From assembly GCA_002390745.1 (NCBI GenBank), contig DGQK01000012.1, forward strand, positions 1 to 64,000: a stretch of 64,000 nt of DNA, in the 5' to 3' direction. The notes under the pieces are model-generated. The model was given only the letters and a program-made list of their open reading frames with translations. It made no database searches and was not told the DNA's origin. This DNA comes from Bacteroidetes bacterium UBA4416 (lineage in GTDB: Bacteria; Bacteroidota; Bacteroidia; B-17B0; Aurantibacillaceae). Below are positions 49,769 to 58,834 of this stretch, piece by piece; position 1 is the first letter of the stretch; each line of letters opens with the position of its first letter. The position numbers and the translations under genes were made by a program.

Positions 49769-52700
49769 ATGAATATTCGTAAAATAAAAGAAAGGTGTTT
49801 CACTCCGTTGGTGATGGTCTTGTTTTGGACCGTGTTGCTGGTAGTGCCCGCCAAAAGTGCTGCGCAATGCGCCTGCACGCCTACCAGTGCTTTTCCGACA
49901 ACTGTTAACGGAATCACGATTTCTCTCAGCAATACAGGCAGTGTAACTAACTATGGCGCCAACTGGCCCAGCTGTGGCCTCAGTGCGGGGCCTATGTGGG
50001 CAGGATCTGCAGGGCCTTTCACCCAAACCTATACCTTTTCGCAGCCGGTTAACAATGTGAATTATGTGATTACAGCGGCCAGCGGTTTTGAATCTTTTTC
50101 TTTCAGCGTCGGATCGGGCGTGTTAACGACCAGCCAGTGTGGAGGCACCTGCCCGTTTACACAGGTTGGTAATACCTTCACCTGCAATGGAAATGATGAT
50201 GGCACAACGGTGGTGCTATCGTCCAGTACGCCTTACACGTCGATCACGGTGACCGGCCCCGGTGGGAGTAACGGTAGCCTCGTGGGATTATGCGTGGAAT
50301 CTATTGTTCTGTGCCCAACCCCAACCCTGAGCATTATACCATCGGCAGCGATCTGCCAGGGAGCTACCCGCACACTGACGGTTACAGGCGCCACGAGCTA
50401 TACCTGGAGCCCGGCAGCCTCCCTGAGTACAACCAGCGGAAGTGTCGTTGTAGCTTCTCCTTCCACCACGACCACATATACCGTGCTGGCAACAGGATCC
50501 GGCACCTGCACGGCAAGCGCTTTTACGACGGTGAGCGTAACGCCAAGCCCTACGATAGCGGTGAACCCGTCTCTGGCAAGTATCTGCCGGGGGGCCTCAA
50601 TGGCTTTAACGGCATCAGGAGGAACATCTTATAGCTGGACGCCTGCTACTGCCCTCAGCAATACCAATACCGCCAATGTGACCGCATCGCCAACCACAAC
50701 AACCATTTACACCGTCACGGGCGCCAACGGTACCTGTACAAGTTCCGCCACATCCACCATCAACGTCATTGCCATGCCGGTTCTGACGCTGACGCCTTCT
50801 TTCACGACCATTTGCGCGGGCTCTTCGGCGACGCTGGCAGCTACCGGTGCCACCAATTACACCTGGACGCCGGCCACAGGGCTCAATAACGCCAACCTGG
50901 CAACGGTAGTGGCTTCGCCTGCCAGCACCACAACATATACCATCACCGGTGCCAACGGGATCTGCACCAGCACAGCGCTTGCCACGGTGAGTGTTGTACC
51001 TATGCCAACGGTGGCGGTGACACCGGCTACTGCCAACATCTGCTCGGGCTCTTCTGTGGCGCTGACTGCTTCGGGCGCGACATCCTACAGCTGGACGCCT
51101 GCCACTGCCCTCAGCAATACCAATACCGCCAATGTGACCGCATCGCCGACTATCACAACAACCTATACGCTCACCGGAGCCAACGGTGCTTGTGTGAACT
51201 CCACCACCCGGACGGTGAGCGTGACTCCCATGCCAAGCCTGACGCTGACGCCTTCCTTCACGACCATTTGTGCGGGCTCTTCGGCGACGCTGGCAGCAAC
51301 CGGTGCCACCAATTACACCTGGACACCAGCCACAGGGCTCAATAACGCCAACCTGGCAACGGTGCTGGCATCGCCTGCCAGCACCACAACATATACCATT
51401 ACCGGTGCCAACGGGATCTGCACCAGTACGGCGGTTGCCACGGTAAGCATCAATGCGGTTCCGATCTTAACATTGACTCCTTCTTTAGTGAATATCTGCC
51501 CGGGCAATTCCGCTACCCTGACAGCCAGCGGTGCAACATCTTATACCTGGAGCCCGGCCGGAAGCCTTAACACATCCACCGGATCGACGGTAGTGGCAAC
51601 GCCTGCCACATCAACAAATTATACGGTAACGGGAGCTATCGGTATTTGTACGAATACAACGATCGCTACGGTCAATGTGCTGTTATCGCCTACCATCGCA
51701 TTGAGCCCGCAAACGGCAACACTCTGTGCCGGCTCTTCGGCTACACTTACTGCTACCGGTGCTTCCGTCTACACCTGGACGCCGTCTTCTGGTTTAAGTA
51801 CGACCACAGGAAGCGTTGTGGTGGCATCACCATCCATCGGAACAACTGTTTATACTGTTACAGGGGGGATAGGAACCTGTACAGCAGTAGCGCAGGCGAG
51901 CGTCACTGTAAACGCGCTACCTTCATTGACTTTGACTCCGGGTACAAGCATCATTTGTGCAGGCGCCTCAGCCACGCTTAGCGCTGTGGGAGCCAATACG
52001 TATACCTGGAGTCCTTCTGCGAGCCTTAGTGCATCCACCGGCTCGATGGTGGTGGCAACGCCTGCGGCTTCCACCGTATATACGGTTACCGGATCTGTCA
52101 ATTCCTGTACCGCTGTTACCACGGCAACGGTAAATGTGATCGCAAATCCTACGCTGAACATTGTTGCCAATACAACACTCTGTGCAGGTACTAATGCAAA
52201 TCTTACGGTAAGCGGCGCCTCCACTTATACCTGGAGCCCGGCTACAGGGCTAAGCGCTGCTACAGGAAGTGTTGTGACGGCGTCTCCTGCGGCCACACAG
52301 GTGTATACCATTACCGGCACGTTAAATACCTGTACGGCGGTAGCTTCTACGACCGTGACGGTTATTCCGCTCCCTGTCCTGGTCATGGGGCCTGATGCCT
52401 CGATCTGCTCAGGCTCTTCCGCTACAATTTCTGCCTCTGGTGCCAGTACCTACAGCTGGACGCCTTCTACAGCACTTTCATCAACTACCGGCGGAACAGT
52501 AACTGCTTCACCGGGATCGTCGACGGGTTACACAGTAACAGGTACGACGTCCGGCTGTAGCTCTACCGGAAGCCTTGCCGTGAATGTGACGCCGACACCA
52601 ACACTTAACGTCATTGCCAGCCCGTCTTCAATATGCAGGGGATTAAGCTCTTCCCTGGCTGTGTCGGGTGCTGCCGGCTATACGTGGTCGCCGACCGGCG

Positions 52701-53575
52701 CCTTAAGCGACATCAATCTTTCAACAACGACAGCAAGCCCGGTGCAAACCACTACCTATACAGTCATCGGGGCTAACGGTCTGTGCACTTCCTCGGCTAC
52801 CATTGAGCTCGTCGTGATACAAACGGTAACGGTTCAGGCCAGTAAATTCGGGGATGTGTGTTTCGGAGAAAGTACAACGATAGAAGCCATCGGGGGCACT
52901 ACCTATAATTGGCTCCCTGTAAGCGGCCTGTCGCATGCCAATGCGGCGAGTACCGATGCCGGGCCTCTGGTAACCACAGTATATACAGTCACGGCAAGCA
53001 GTCCGGGCCTGTGCCCTTCCACATCTACCGTGGAAGTGAAAGTAAACCCATTGCCGCATGTGTATGCCGGCAGGGATACGACCATTAATATTGATGAAAC
53101 CATTACGCTTACCGGAACAGGGGACGTGGAAGTTGGTTTCTTGTCGCCGTCAACCACACCTCTGATCTGCAATTTCTGCAATGCCATTACGGTGAACCCC
53201 CAGGAACCTACCTGTTATGTGCTGAAAGGGGAGAATGGTTACGGCTGTGTGGATTATGACACGGTATGTGTTTATGTCACCAAAGATTTCAATGTATATA
53301 TTCCGAATGCCTTTACACCGAATGAAGACGGTTATAACGATGTGTTTATTCCTGTGGGCTATGGCATCAACGAGATCCGCCTGACGATCTTCGACCGCTG
53401 GGGTGTTCAGATCTTTACGAGTAACGAAACCAGCATTGGCTGGGATGGCTCCCATAAAGGGAAGCAATGCGAACAGGGTGTTTACGTGTACAAGGCTGAG
53501 GTTAAAACCATGGCGGGACATACCGTGCAGTATGTCGGCCACGTGACGCTCTTGCCAAGATCCATCGCGAAGTAA
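49769..53575 (+). CDS. T9SS type B surface protein with Cys-rich N-terminal domain and about twelve Ig-like repeats
   Basis: 1268 residues, larger paralogue of the preceding gene. After a signal segment (VMVLFWTVLLVVPAKSAAQ) the same roughly 155-residue domain appears (CACTPTSAFPTTVNGITI, NYGANWPSCGLSAGPMW, QCGGTCPFTQVGNTFTCNG). About twelve Ig-like repeats of 73-77 residues follow, each with ICxGxSxxLxAxGAxxYxWxP and TxYTVTGxxGxCT. A PKD-like segment and the gliding C-terminal domain (IPNAFTPNEDGYNDVFIP, IFDRWGVQIF, EQGVYVYKAEV) close the chain. Two adjacent repeats were recently duplicated as a 456-nt unit. Both genes point the same way and presumably arose by duplication followed by repeat expansion. 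Confidence 0.88.
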   Translation: MNIRKIKERCFTPLVMVLFWTVLLVVPAKSAAQCACTPTSAFPTTVNGITISLSNTGSVTNYGANWPSCGLSAGPMWAGSAGPFTQTYTFSQPVNNVNYVITAASGFESFSFSVGSGVLTTSQCGGTCPFTQVGNTFTCNGNDDGTTVVLSSSTPYTSITVTGPGGSNGSLVGLCVESIVLCPTPTLSIIPSAAICQGATRTLTVTGATSYTWSPAASLSTTSGSVVVASPSTTTTYTVLATGSGTCTASAFTTVSVTPSPTIAVNPSLASICRGASMALTASGGTSYSWTPATALSNTNTANVTASPTTTTIYTVTGANGTCTSSATSTINVIAMPVLTLTPSFTTICAGSSATLAATGATNYTWTPATGLNNANLATVVASPASTTTYTITGANGICTSTALATVSVVPMPTVAVTPATANICSGSSVALTASGATSYSWTPATALSNTNTANVTASPTITTTYTLTGANGACVNSTTRTVSVTPMPSLTLTPSFTTICAGSSATLAATGATNYTWTPATGLNNANLATVLASPASTTTYTITGANGICTSTAVATVSINAVPILTLTPSLVNICPGNSATLTASGATSYTWSPAGSLNTSTGSTVVATPATSTNYTVTGAIGICTNTTIATVNVLLSPTIALSPQTATLCAGSSATLTATGASVYTWTPSSGLSTTTGSVVVASPSIGTTVYTVTGGIGTCTAVAQASVTVNALPSLTLTPGTSIICAGASATLSAVGANTYTWSPSASLSASTGSMVVATPAASTVYTVTGSVNSCTAVTTATVNVIANPTLNIVANTTLCAGTNANLTVSGASTYTWSPATGLSAATGSVVTASPAATQVYTITGTLNTCTAVASTTVTVIPLPVLVMGPDASICSGSSATISASGASTYSWTPSTALSSTTGGTVTASPGSSTGYTVTGTTSGCSSTGSLAVNVTPTPTLNVIASPSSICRGLSSSLAVSGAAGYTWSPTGALSDINLSTTTASPVQTTTYTVIGANGLCTSSATIELVVIQTVTVQASKFGDVCFGESTTIEAIGGTTYNWLPVSGLSHANAASTDAGPLVTTVYTVTASSPGLCPSTSTVEVKVNPLPHVYAGRDTTINIDETITLTGTGDVEVGFLSPSTTPLICNFCNAITVNPQEPTCYVLKGENGYGCVDYDTVCVYVTKDFNVYIPNAFTPNEDGYNDVFIPVGYGINEIRLTIFDRWGVQIFTSNETSIGWDGSHKGKQCEQGVYVYKAEVKTMAGHTVQYVGHVTLLPRSIAK
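50560..51440 (+). repeat. In-frame tandem duplication of a 456-nt two-repeat unit
   Basis: Identical landmarks recur exactly 456 nt apart: CTGACGCTGACGCCTT at 50783 and 51239, CTGGACGCCTGC at 50635 and 51091. 456 nt is 152 codons, two Ig-like repeats, so the frame is kept. The copies are almost identical at DNA level, much closer than the other repeats are to each other, so the event is recent. Outer limits are approximate. Confidence 0.8.
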
Positions 53576-53591
53576 GAAGTTTATCCCATAG

Positions 53592-53627
53592 AAAAAGGCT
53601 AAGTCATCTGATGACTTAGCCTTTTTT
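53592..53627. terminator. Bidirectional terminator between the repeat protein and dxs
   Basis: AAAAAGGCTAAGTCAT, a 3-nt loop (CTG) and ATGACTTAGCCTTTTTT make a stem of about 16 pairs with A and T runs on both sides. It serves both convergent genes. Confidence 0.9.
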
Positions 53628-53649
53628 ATTAGTAGTTGGCAGATTGCGT

Positions 53650-55599
53650 TTAGCTGATCCGGATCTCTTTTTTTTCTTTCAGGATGTCGAGAATTTCCAG
53701 CCGGATCTGTTTGGCGGAAAAACCGCACTCTTCGTAAAGCTCGCTTTGTTCACCATGCTCGATGAACAGGTCCGGGATCCCGAGGCGTTTTACCTGGGCG
53801 CTGTAGCCGTGATCGGCCATGAATTCGAGTACTGCGCTTCCCACGCCGCCTACAATCGTTCCGTCCTCGATGGTGATGATTTTTTTGTAGCGGCTGAATA
53901 CCTCATGAAGCATGGCTTCGTCGATGGGCTTGGCAAAACGAAGGTCGTAATGCGCAGCCTGGATACCTTCTGATTCCAGCTCTTTGATAGCCGTTACTGC
54001 AAAATTTCCCGGATGCCCCAGGGAAAGGACAGCGACGTCTTTTCCGTCTTTCAGTTTGCGGCCTTTGCCTATTTCCAGTTTTTTGAAAGGAGTTTTCCAG
54101 TCTACCATCACGCCGTTCCCTCTCGGGTAACGGATGCTGAAAGGGCCTGTTGTGTCCTCATGCTGGGCGGTATACATCAGGTTGCGCAATTCCTCTTCGT
54201 TCATCGGTGCGCTCACAACCATGTTCGGAATGCAACGGAAATACGGGATGTCAAATGCACCGTGGTGCGTTGGCCCGTCTGCTCCGGCTAATCCGCCGCG
54301 GTCGAGGCATAACACCACCTTTAAGTTTTGAAGCGCCACATCATGCACCACCTGATCGTAGGCACGCTGCATAAATGACGAGTAAATATTGCAGAAAGGA
54401 ACAAGCCCCTGTGTGGCCAGGCCGGCGCTGAAGGTCACGGCATGCTGCTCGGCAATACCCACGTCGAAAGCCCTGTCGGGCATGGCTTTCATCATAATAT
54501 TGAGGGAGCAGCCGGAGGGCATGGCTGGTGTGATGCCCATGATCTTTGGATTCTGCTCGGCCAGCTCCACGATGGTATGTCCGAAGACGTCCTGGTATTT
54601 TGGGGGCTGTGGTTCTTTGGGAACCACTTTGATGATCTCGCCGGTGTCCTTATTGAAAAGGCCCGGAGCATGCCAGATGGTCGGGTTTCCGGCCTCACTG
54701 AACTGGTAGCCTTTGCCTTTCTGAGTAACGACGTGCAATAATTTAGGTCCGGGAATGTCTTTCAGGTCCTGCATGATCTTTGTCAGGCGCACCACATCGT
54801 GTCCGTCAACAGGTCCGAAATAACGGAATTTAAGGGATTCAAACAGGTTGCTTTGTTTCAACAGGCTGGTTTTTACGGCATTTTCGATCTTCGATGCAAT
54901 TTCCTGTGCGTTGGGTCCGAATTTGCTGATTTTGCCGAGTAATTCCCATACCTTATCTTTTGCTTTGTTGTAGGTATGCGATGTTGTAATGTCTGTTAAG
55001 TATTCTTTCAGGGCCCCGACGTTAGGGTCGATGCTCATGCAGTTATCGTTTAATATCACGAGCAGGTTGGCGTTTTCCACACCGGCATGGTTCAGGGCTT
55101 CGAAGGCCATCCCCGCAGTCATGGAGCCATCGCCGATCACCGCAATGTGCTGCCGGTCGTTTTGTTTTTTGTAACGCGACGCAACAGCCATTCCCAGGGC
55201 GCCACCAATAGATGTGGAGGAGTGCCCTACACCAAACGTGTCGTACTCGCTTTCGGAGCGTTTCGGAAAACCGCTGATGCCTTTGTAGATCCGGTTGGTG
55301 TGAAAGATGTCGCGGCGGCCGGTAATGATCTTGTGGCCGTACGCCTGATGGCCAACGTCCCATACCAATTGGTCGTAAGGTGTGTTGAACACATAGTGGA
55401 GGGCTGTTGTCAGCTCCACCACTCCGAGAGAGGCTCCAAAATGCCCGCCTTTGGTAGAAACGATGTCGATGATGTACTGGCGGAGCTCTTTGCAGAATTG
55501 CTCTAGCTGATCTTCCTTCAGAAGCTTTAAGTCGGCGGGAGAATTTACGTTGGCGAGTAAATCGCCCGGTATCACACCTGAACCTTTAATAATTTCCAT
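53650..55599 (-). CDS. dxs: 1-deoxy-D-xylulose-5-phosphate synthase
   Basis: 649 residues, full length. It joins pyruvate and glyceraldehyde 3-phosphate with thiamine diphosphate to give DXP, the first step of the MEP isoprenoid pathway. Visible blocks: LVWDVGHQAYGHKIITGR, GHSSTSIGGALGMA, the TPP motif VIGDGSMTAGMAFEALNHAG with LNDN, FRYFGPVDGHDV, the pyrimidine domain DVGIAEQHAVTFSAGLA, DRGGLAGADGPTHHG, and a C-terminal transketolase domain (TIEDGTIVGGVGSAVLEF). ATG at 55599. It stands alone, with a good promoter and a shared terminator. Confidence 0.97.
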   Translation of the reverse strand: MEIIKGSGVIPGDLLANVNSPADLKLLKEDQLEQFCKELRQYIIDIVSTKGGHFGASLGVVELTTALHYVFNTPYDQLVWDVGHQAYGHKIITGRRDIFHTNRIYKGISGFPKRSESEYDTFGVGHSSTSIGGALGMAVASRYKKQNDRQHIAVIGDGSMTAGMAFEALNHAGVENANLLVILNDNCMSIDPNVGALKEYLTDITTSHTYNKAKDKVWELLGKISKFGPNAQEIASKIENAVKTSLLKQSNLFESLKFRYFGPVDGHDVVRLTKIMQDLKDIPGPKLLHVVTQKGKGYQFSEAGNPTIWHAPGLFNKDTGEIIKVVPKEPQPPKYQDVFGHTIVELAEQNPKIMGITPAMPSGCSLNIMMKAMPDRAFDVGIAEQHAVTFSAGLATQGLVPFCNIYSSFMQRAYDQVVHDVALQNLKVVLCLDRGGLAGADGPTHHGAFDIPYFRCIPNMVVSAPMNEEELRNLMYTAQHEDTTGPFSIRYPRGNGVMVDWKTPFKKLEIGKGRKLKDGKDVAVLSLGHPGNFAVTAIKELESEGIQAAHYDLRFAKPIDEAMLHEVFSRYKKIITIEDGTIVGGVGSAVLEFMADHGYSAQVKRLGIPDLFIEHGEQSELYEECGFSAKQIRLEILDILKEKKEIRIS

Positions 55600-55652
55600 G
55601 AATTGGTTTTACAATGTTTCATCAAACCGTTGCCAAGCTCCGGTTCCATATA

Positions 55653-55681
55653 CAAAGATACACTATTTTACGATTCTCAAA
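55653..55681 (-). promoter_or_regulatory. dxs: dxs promoter
   Basis: Minus strand TTTG (55681-55678), 17 nt, then TATCTTTG (55660-55653). The leader to the ATG at 55599 is about 50 nt. The -7 box is the same 8-mer as for rpmH. Confidence 0.75.
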
Positions 55682-55797
55682 AACGTTCTTGATCGCAGTA
55701 TTATTGCAGGTTGTAGGTTAAGAAACGTTAATGGCGGATTTTTGTACATTAAAATTCCCATAGCTGGCATAAAACCTTTATTTTAGGACAGCAGTTT

Positions 55798-57675
55798 ATG
55801 AATTTTTCATCGTATAATTTTGCAGGCATCACGTTGTTTGTGAGCCAGGCCAGGCGAATCCCATCCGGGAACGAGGCTGAATTTAATGTAGCTCTGCGGA
55901 ACATGATCGATATCCGTTCGAGGGACGAGGAGTTTAAAAAACAGTTGACAGAATTTGTGTTCCTGATGATGGAGCAGGCTTTCTTTGTGAATGCCTTTAC
56001 GGATTACGGGATCCAGTCGAGCCGGGAATTTTTTGCAGAAGCCTATAGCCGGATCAAGCATAAGATCCTCCCGCCGAACCTGCCCGATAACGAGCTGAGC
56101 CATTTCATCGCTTTTCTTTTTCCTAAGAAGAGTGATGCGGAATGGTTGGGAAAAATGGACATGGCGAACTGGACCGGTTTGCTGAACCTGATCGATGCCG
56201 GGCGGATGCAGTCGCATGCGGGGAAGATCTCGCAGCAGGTGTATAATGCGATCATCATCCTTTGCCACCGTCTAACAGCTATCGGCATCGACCCTTACCT
56301 GGTGCGCAAGATGCCGGAAATAGACGATAACAATTCACCTTTTTTCCATTTGAACCGTCAGATAGGCCTGTTTGTAAAAAAGCACCTGGACGACAAATCC
56401 TTGCAGCTCGACCAGGAAGAGCTGATGGACGTTGTGAATACCATCGACCGCTGCGAGCAGATCTTTAAGGATATTCAAGACCAGCAAGACACGTTGGGTA
56501 CCAGCCTTCACCTGACTTTTTTGCTGAAGCGCGCGCAGCAGCACATCGACCGGATCCGCCTTCTGCTGAGGCTTTTCCTGACCCGGCAGCACACGAATAA
56601 AGTTACTGTGGTTTCCAGGCTGGTAAAAGAACTTGTAAAAGGAGAGCATACCAAGAACAGTGTCCGGAAATTTTTCAAGGAAAACACGAGCCTCCTCGCT
56701 TCCCGCATTGTAAGCCACACCTCCGAGAAAGGCGAGAGTTATATCGGTTTTTCGAAGAAAGATAATTTTAAAATGTTCAGATCGGCGATGGGAGGTGGGC
56801 TGGTCGTGGTATTTCTGGTGTACATCAAATGCCTGATCCATAGCCTGCATTTATCGCTGTTTTTTGAAGGGATTCTTTTCGGGCTGAATTATGGGATCGG
56901 CTTTGTGCTGATGCACCTGTGGCACTACACGCTTGCTACCAAACAACCGGCGATGACGGCCTCCTATATTGCCGGAAATATCGGTAATGCGAATGCGGAT
57001 GTGAAGCCCTGGCAGATCTTCAAGCAAATCATCCGCAGCCAGTTTGTGAGCCTTTTTGGGAACCTGGCAGTTGTGTTGCCCTTGTGCTTTCTGTCGGAGT
57101 GGCTTATGAAAGAGTATTTTCATTTCTCAGCGTTTACCCCTTTGCAGGCTAATGTGCAAATGTACCTGAACCATCCCTTCTACAGCGGTTCGCTGGTGTT
57201 TGCGGCCATTGCCGGCGTCTTCCTGGCTCTGTCGGGTGTGATCATCGGCTATATCGACAATAAGGTGGTGTATTCCGAAGTGGCGCAGCGCATCATCAAA
57301 CATCCGAATTTCGATCCGAATTACCGCCTCGGTAAACGCCGCAAACTGGCGGCTTTTGTCGAGAAGAACGCAGGGGCCATTATCGGCAATCTGTTCCTGG
57401 GCTTTGCTCTGGGCATGGCGGGCAACATCGGTGAGTTTATCGGTGTTCCTTTCGATATCCGCCACGTGACGATTTCTTCGGGGAATTTTGCCATTGCTCT
57501 GGGCAGCGGCTATGTGTCGGGATGGCCTTTTATTCTGACCGTATTTGCCGGTGTGTTCATGATCGGGATCATCAATATTGCCTCAAGCTTCCTCATCTCT
57601 TTCGCCCTGGCCTGCCGCTCGCGCAGCCTTTCTCTGAAGCAGTCGCTGAAAATTCTGGTGGGAGTGGCGAAGTAG
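55798..57675 (+). CDS. Gcr/site-specific-recombinase-family membrane protein (PF10136 type)
   Basis: 625 residues. The N-terminal half (to about 320) is soluble and helical (NMIDIRSRDEEFKKQLTEF, LLNLIDAGRMQSHAGKISQQVYNAI, HLTFLLKRAQQHIDRIRLLLRLF). The C-terminal half has about six to seven helices (MGGGLVVVFLVYIKCLIHSL, SLFFEGILFGLNYGIGFVLMHLW, GAIIGNLFLGFALGMAGNIGEFIGVPFDIRHVTIS). This is the layout of the family annotated as site-specific recombinase Gcr. No recombinase catalytic motif is visible and the many helices argue for a membrane role, so the usual name is probably misleading. About 200 nt upstream is free of genes. Confidence 0.8.
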   Translation: MNFSSYNFAGITLFVSQARRIPSGNEAEFNVALRNMIDIRSRDEEFKKQLTEFVFLMMEQAFFVNAFTDYGIQSSREFFAEAYSRIKHKILPPNLPDNELSHFIAFLFPKKSDAEWLGKMDMANWTGLLNLIDAGRMQSHAGKISQQVYNAIIILCHRLTAIGIDPYLVRKMPEIDDNNSPFFHLNRQIGLFVKKHLDDKSLQLDQEELMDVVNTIDRCEQIFKDIQDQQDTLGTSLHLTFLLKRAQQHIDRIRLLLRLFLTRQHTNKVTVVSRLVKELVKGEHTKNSVRKFFKENTSLLASRIVSHTSEKGESYIGFSKKDNFKMFRSAMGGGLVVVFLVYIKCLIHSLHLSLFFEGILFGLNYGIGFVLMHLWHYTLATKQPAMTASYIAGNIGNANADVKPWQIFKQIIRSQFVSLFGNLAVVLPLCFLSEWLMKEYFHFSAFTPLQANVQMYLNHPFYSGSLVFAAIAGVFLALSGVIIGYIDNKVVYSEVAQRIIKHPNFDPNYRLGKRRKLAAFVEKNAGAIIGNLFLGFALGMAGNIGEFIGVPFDIRHVTISSGNFAIALGSGYVSGWPFILTVFAGVFMIGIINIASSFLISFALACRSRSLSLKQSLKILVGVAK

Positions 57676-57804
57676 CTTTCCTGGACCAATAATTGAACAC
57701 CGATCAGTACAGATAAACGGATGAGCATAGATCATCAAACATAACGACGTGGTGGGTAAGGTTCGCGCTTCCGAAAACTGAGCAGAGTCGAAGCCTGTGC
57801 GATA
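57676..57804. repeat. Intergenic gap with fragments of interspersed repeats
   Basis: Contains ACACCGATCAGTACAGATAAACGGATGA (from about 57696, given as a whole only by position) and CTTCCGAAAACTGAGCAGAGTCGAAG near 57768, both worded like Bacteroidota intergenic repeats. No gene or clear terminator for the convergent genes. Confidence 0.35.
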
Positions 57805-58833
57805 TCAAATAAATATGATCTCTTTCTCTTTGCGGGAAGTGATCTTTCCTACTTTGCAAAAGAACTGATCATTTTTTCTGAAGAACTCTTCTATCGCTAC
57901 TTCATAATGTTCATCCACGCTGATGAGTAATCCGCCGGAGGTCTGAGGGTCGCAGTAGAGCATGAAATCGAGGTCGGCCATGCCTTCGGTGCGATGAGCC
58001 TGGGCGTTGAAATTGCGGGTGGTATTGTCAGGGAAAACAAATTGCGACATGTAGTCCTTCACGCTATTCAGTACCGGTATTTTGCTTTTTTCGATAACAG
58101 CCGATACGTGGTTGCCTTCCAGCATTTCAAGCAGGTGTCCGGTAAAGCCGAAACCGGTAACGTCGGTCATGGCATGTACAAAGCCAAGTTGCCCGGCTTT
58201 TTCTCCGATACTATTGAGTGCGGAAGCAGTGTCGAGAAGAGCAGTGTACTCTTCCGGTTTCAGAAGCCCCCGTTTCAGCGCTGCGCTCAGGATGCCCGTC
58301 CCCAGCGGTTTTGTGAGGTAAATAAGGTCATTCTCTCTGACCGTGTTATTTTTTTTCAGGTTTTCTTTTTGGATGCGGCCTGTGACGGCAAGCCCGAATA
58401 GAGGCTCCTGCGTATCCACGCTGTGCCCTCCGGCTAAGGGAATTCCGGCAGCATTGCAGATTTCCTGCGCACCCCTGATCACTTCTCTGGCCGCTTCCGC
58501 CGGGATCTTATCCACGGGCCATCCGAGGATCGCCACAGCCATCAGGGGCTTTCCGCCCATGGCATACACATCGCTGATCGCATTGCAGGCGGATATTTTT
58601 CCGAAATCGAAAGGCTTATCGACGATAGGCGTGAAAAAGTCAGTTGTACTGATGATGCAATCTCCGTTGTGGAGTTCGAAAACCGCTGCATCGTCCCTGG
58701 TTTCGTTCCCAACCAGCAATTGGCTAAAGCTCATGGCTTGCCCGGTCCCTTTCAGGATCTCTTCCAGTACAGTCGGCGCTATCTTGCAGCCGCAGCCCGA
58801 TGCTTTGCTGTAGTGTGTCAGTTTATAATCCAT
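57805..58833 (-). CDS. selD: Selenide, water dikinase
   Basis: 342 residues from the ATG at 58833, 1 nt after the mnmH stop; an in-frame ATG at 58875 lies inside mnmH. SelD uses ATP to make selenophosphate, the selenium donor. The active site KASGCGCK uses Cys, not selenocysteine. Other blocks: DDAAVFELHNGDCIISTTDFFTP, FGKISACNAISDVYAMGG, AGGHSVDTQEPLFGLAVTG, TKPLGTGIL, AMTDVTGFGFTGHL, DPQTSGGLLISV. Coupled to mnmH, so the selenophosphate here probably serves tRNA selenouridine; no selA, selB or selC is seen in the window. Confidence 0.96.
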   Translation of the reverse strand: MDYKLTHYSKASGCGCKIAPTVLEEILKGTGQAMSFSQLLVGNETRDDAAVFELHNGDCIISTTDFFTPIVDKPFDFGKISACNAISDVYAMGGKPLMAVAILGWPVDKIPAEAAREVIRGAQEICNAAGIPLAGGHSVDTQEPLFGLAVTGRIQKENLKKNNTVRENDLIYLTKPLGTGILSAALKRGLLKPEEYTALLDTASALNSIGEKAGQLGFVHAMTDVTGFGFTGHLLEMLEGNHVSAVIEKSKIPVLNSVKDYMSQFVFPDNTTRNFNAQAHRTEGMADLDFMLYCDPQTSGGLLISVDEHYEVAIEEFFRKNDQFFCKVGKITSRKEKEIIFI

Positions 58834-58834
58834 G

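Noticed and set aside
49769..53575. Regularly spaced repeats that could look like a CRISPR array
   Set aside because: The period is about 225 nt, the copies keep the reading frame and encode Ig-like domains. No short identical repeats with unique spacers occur.
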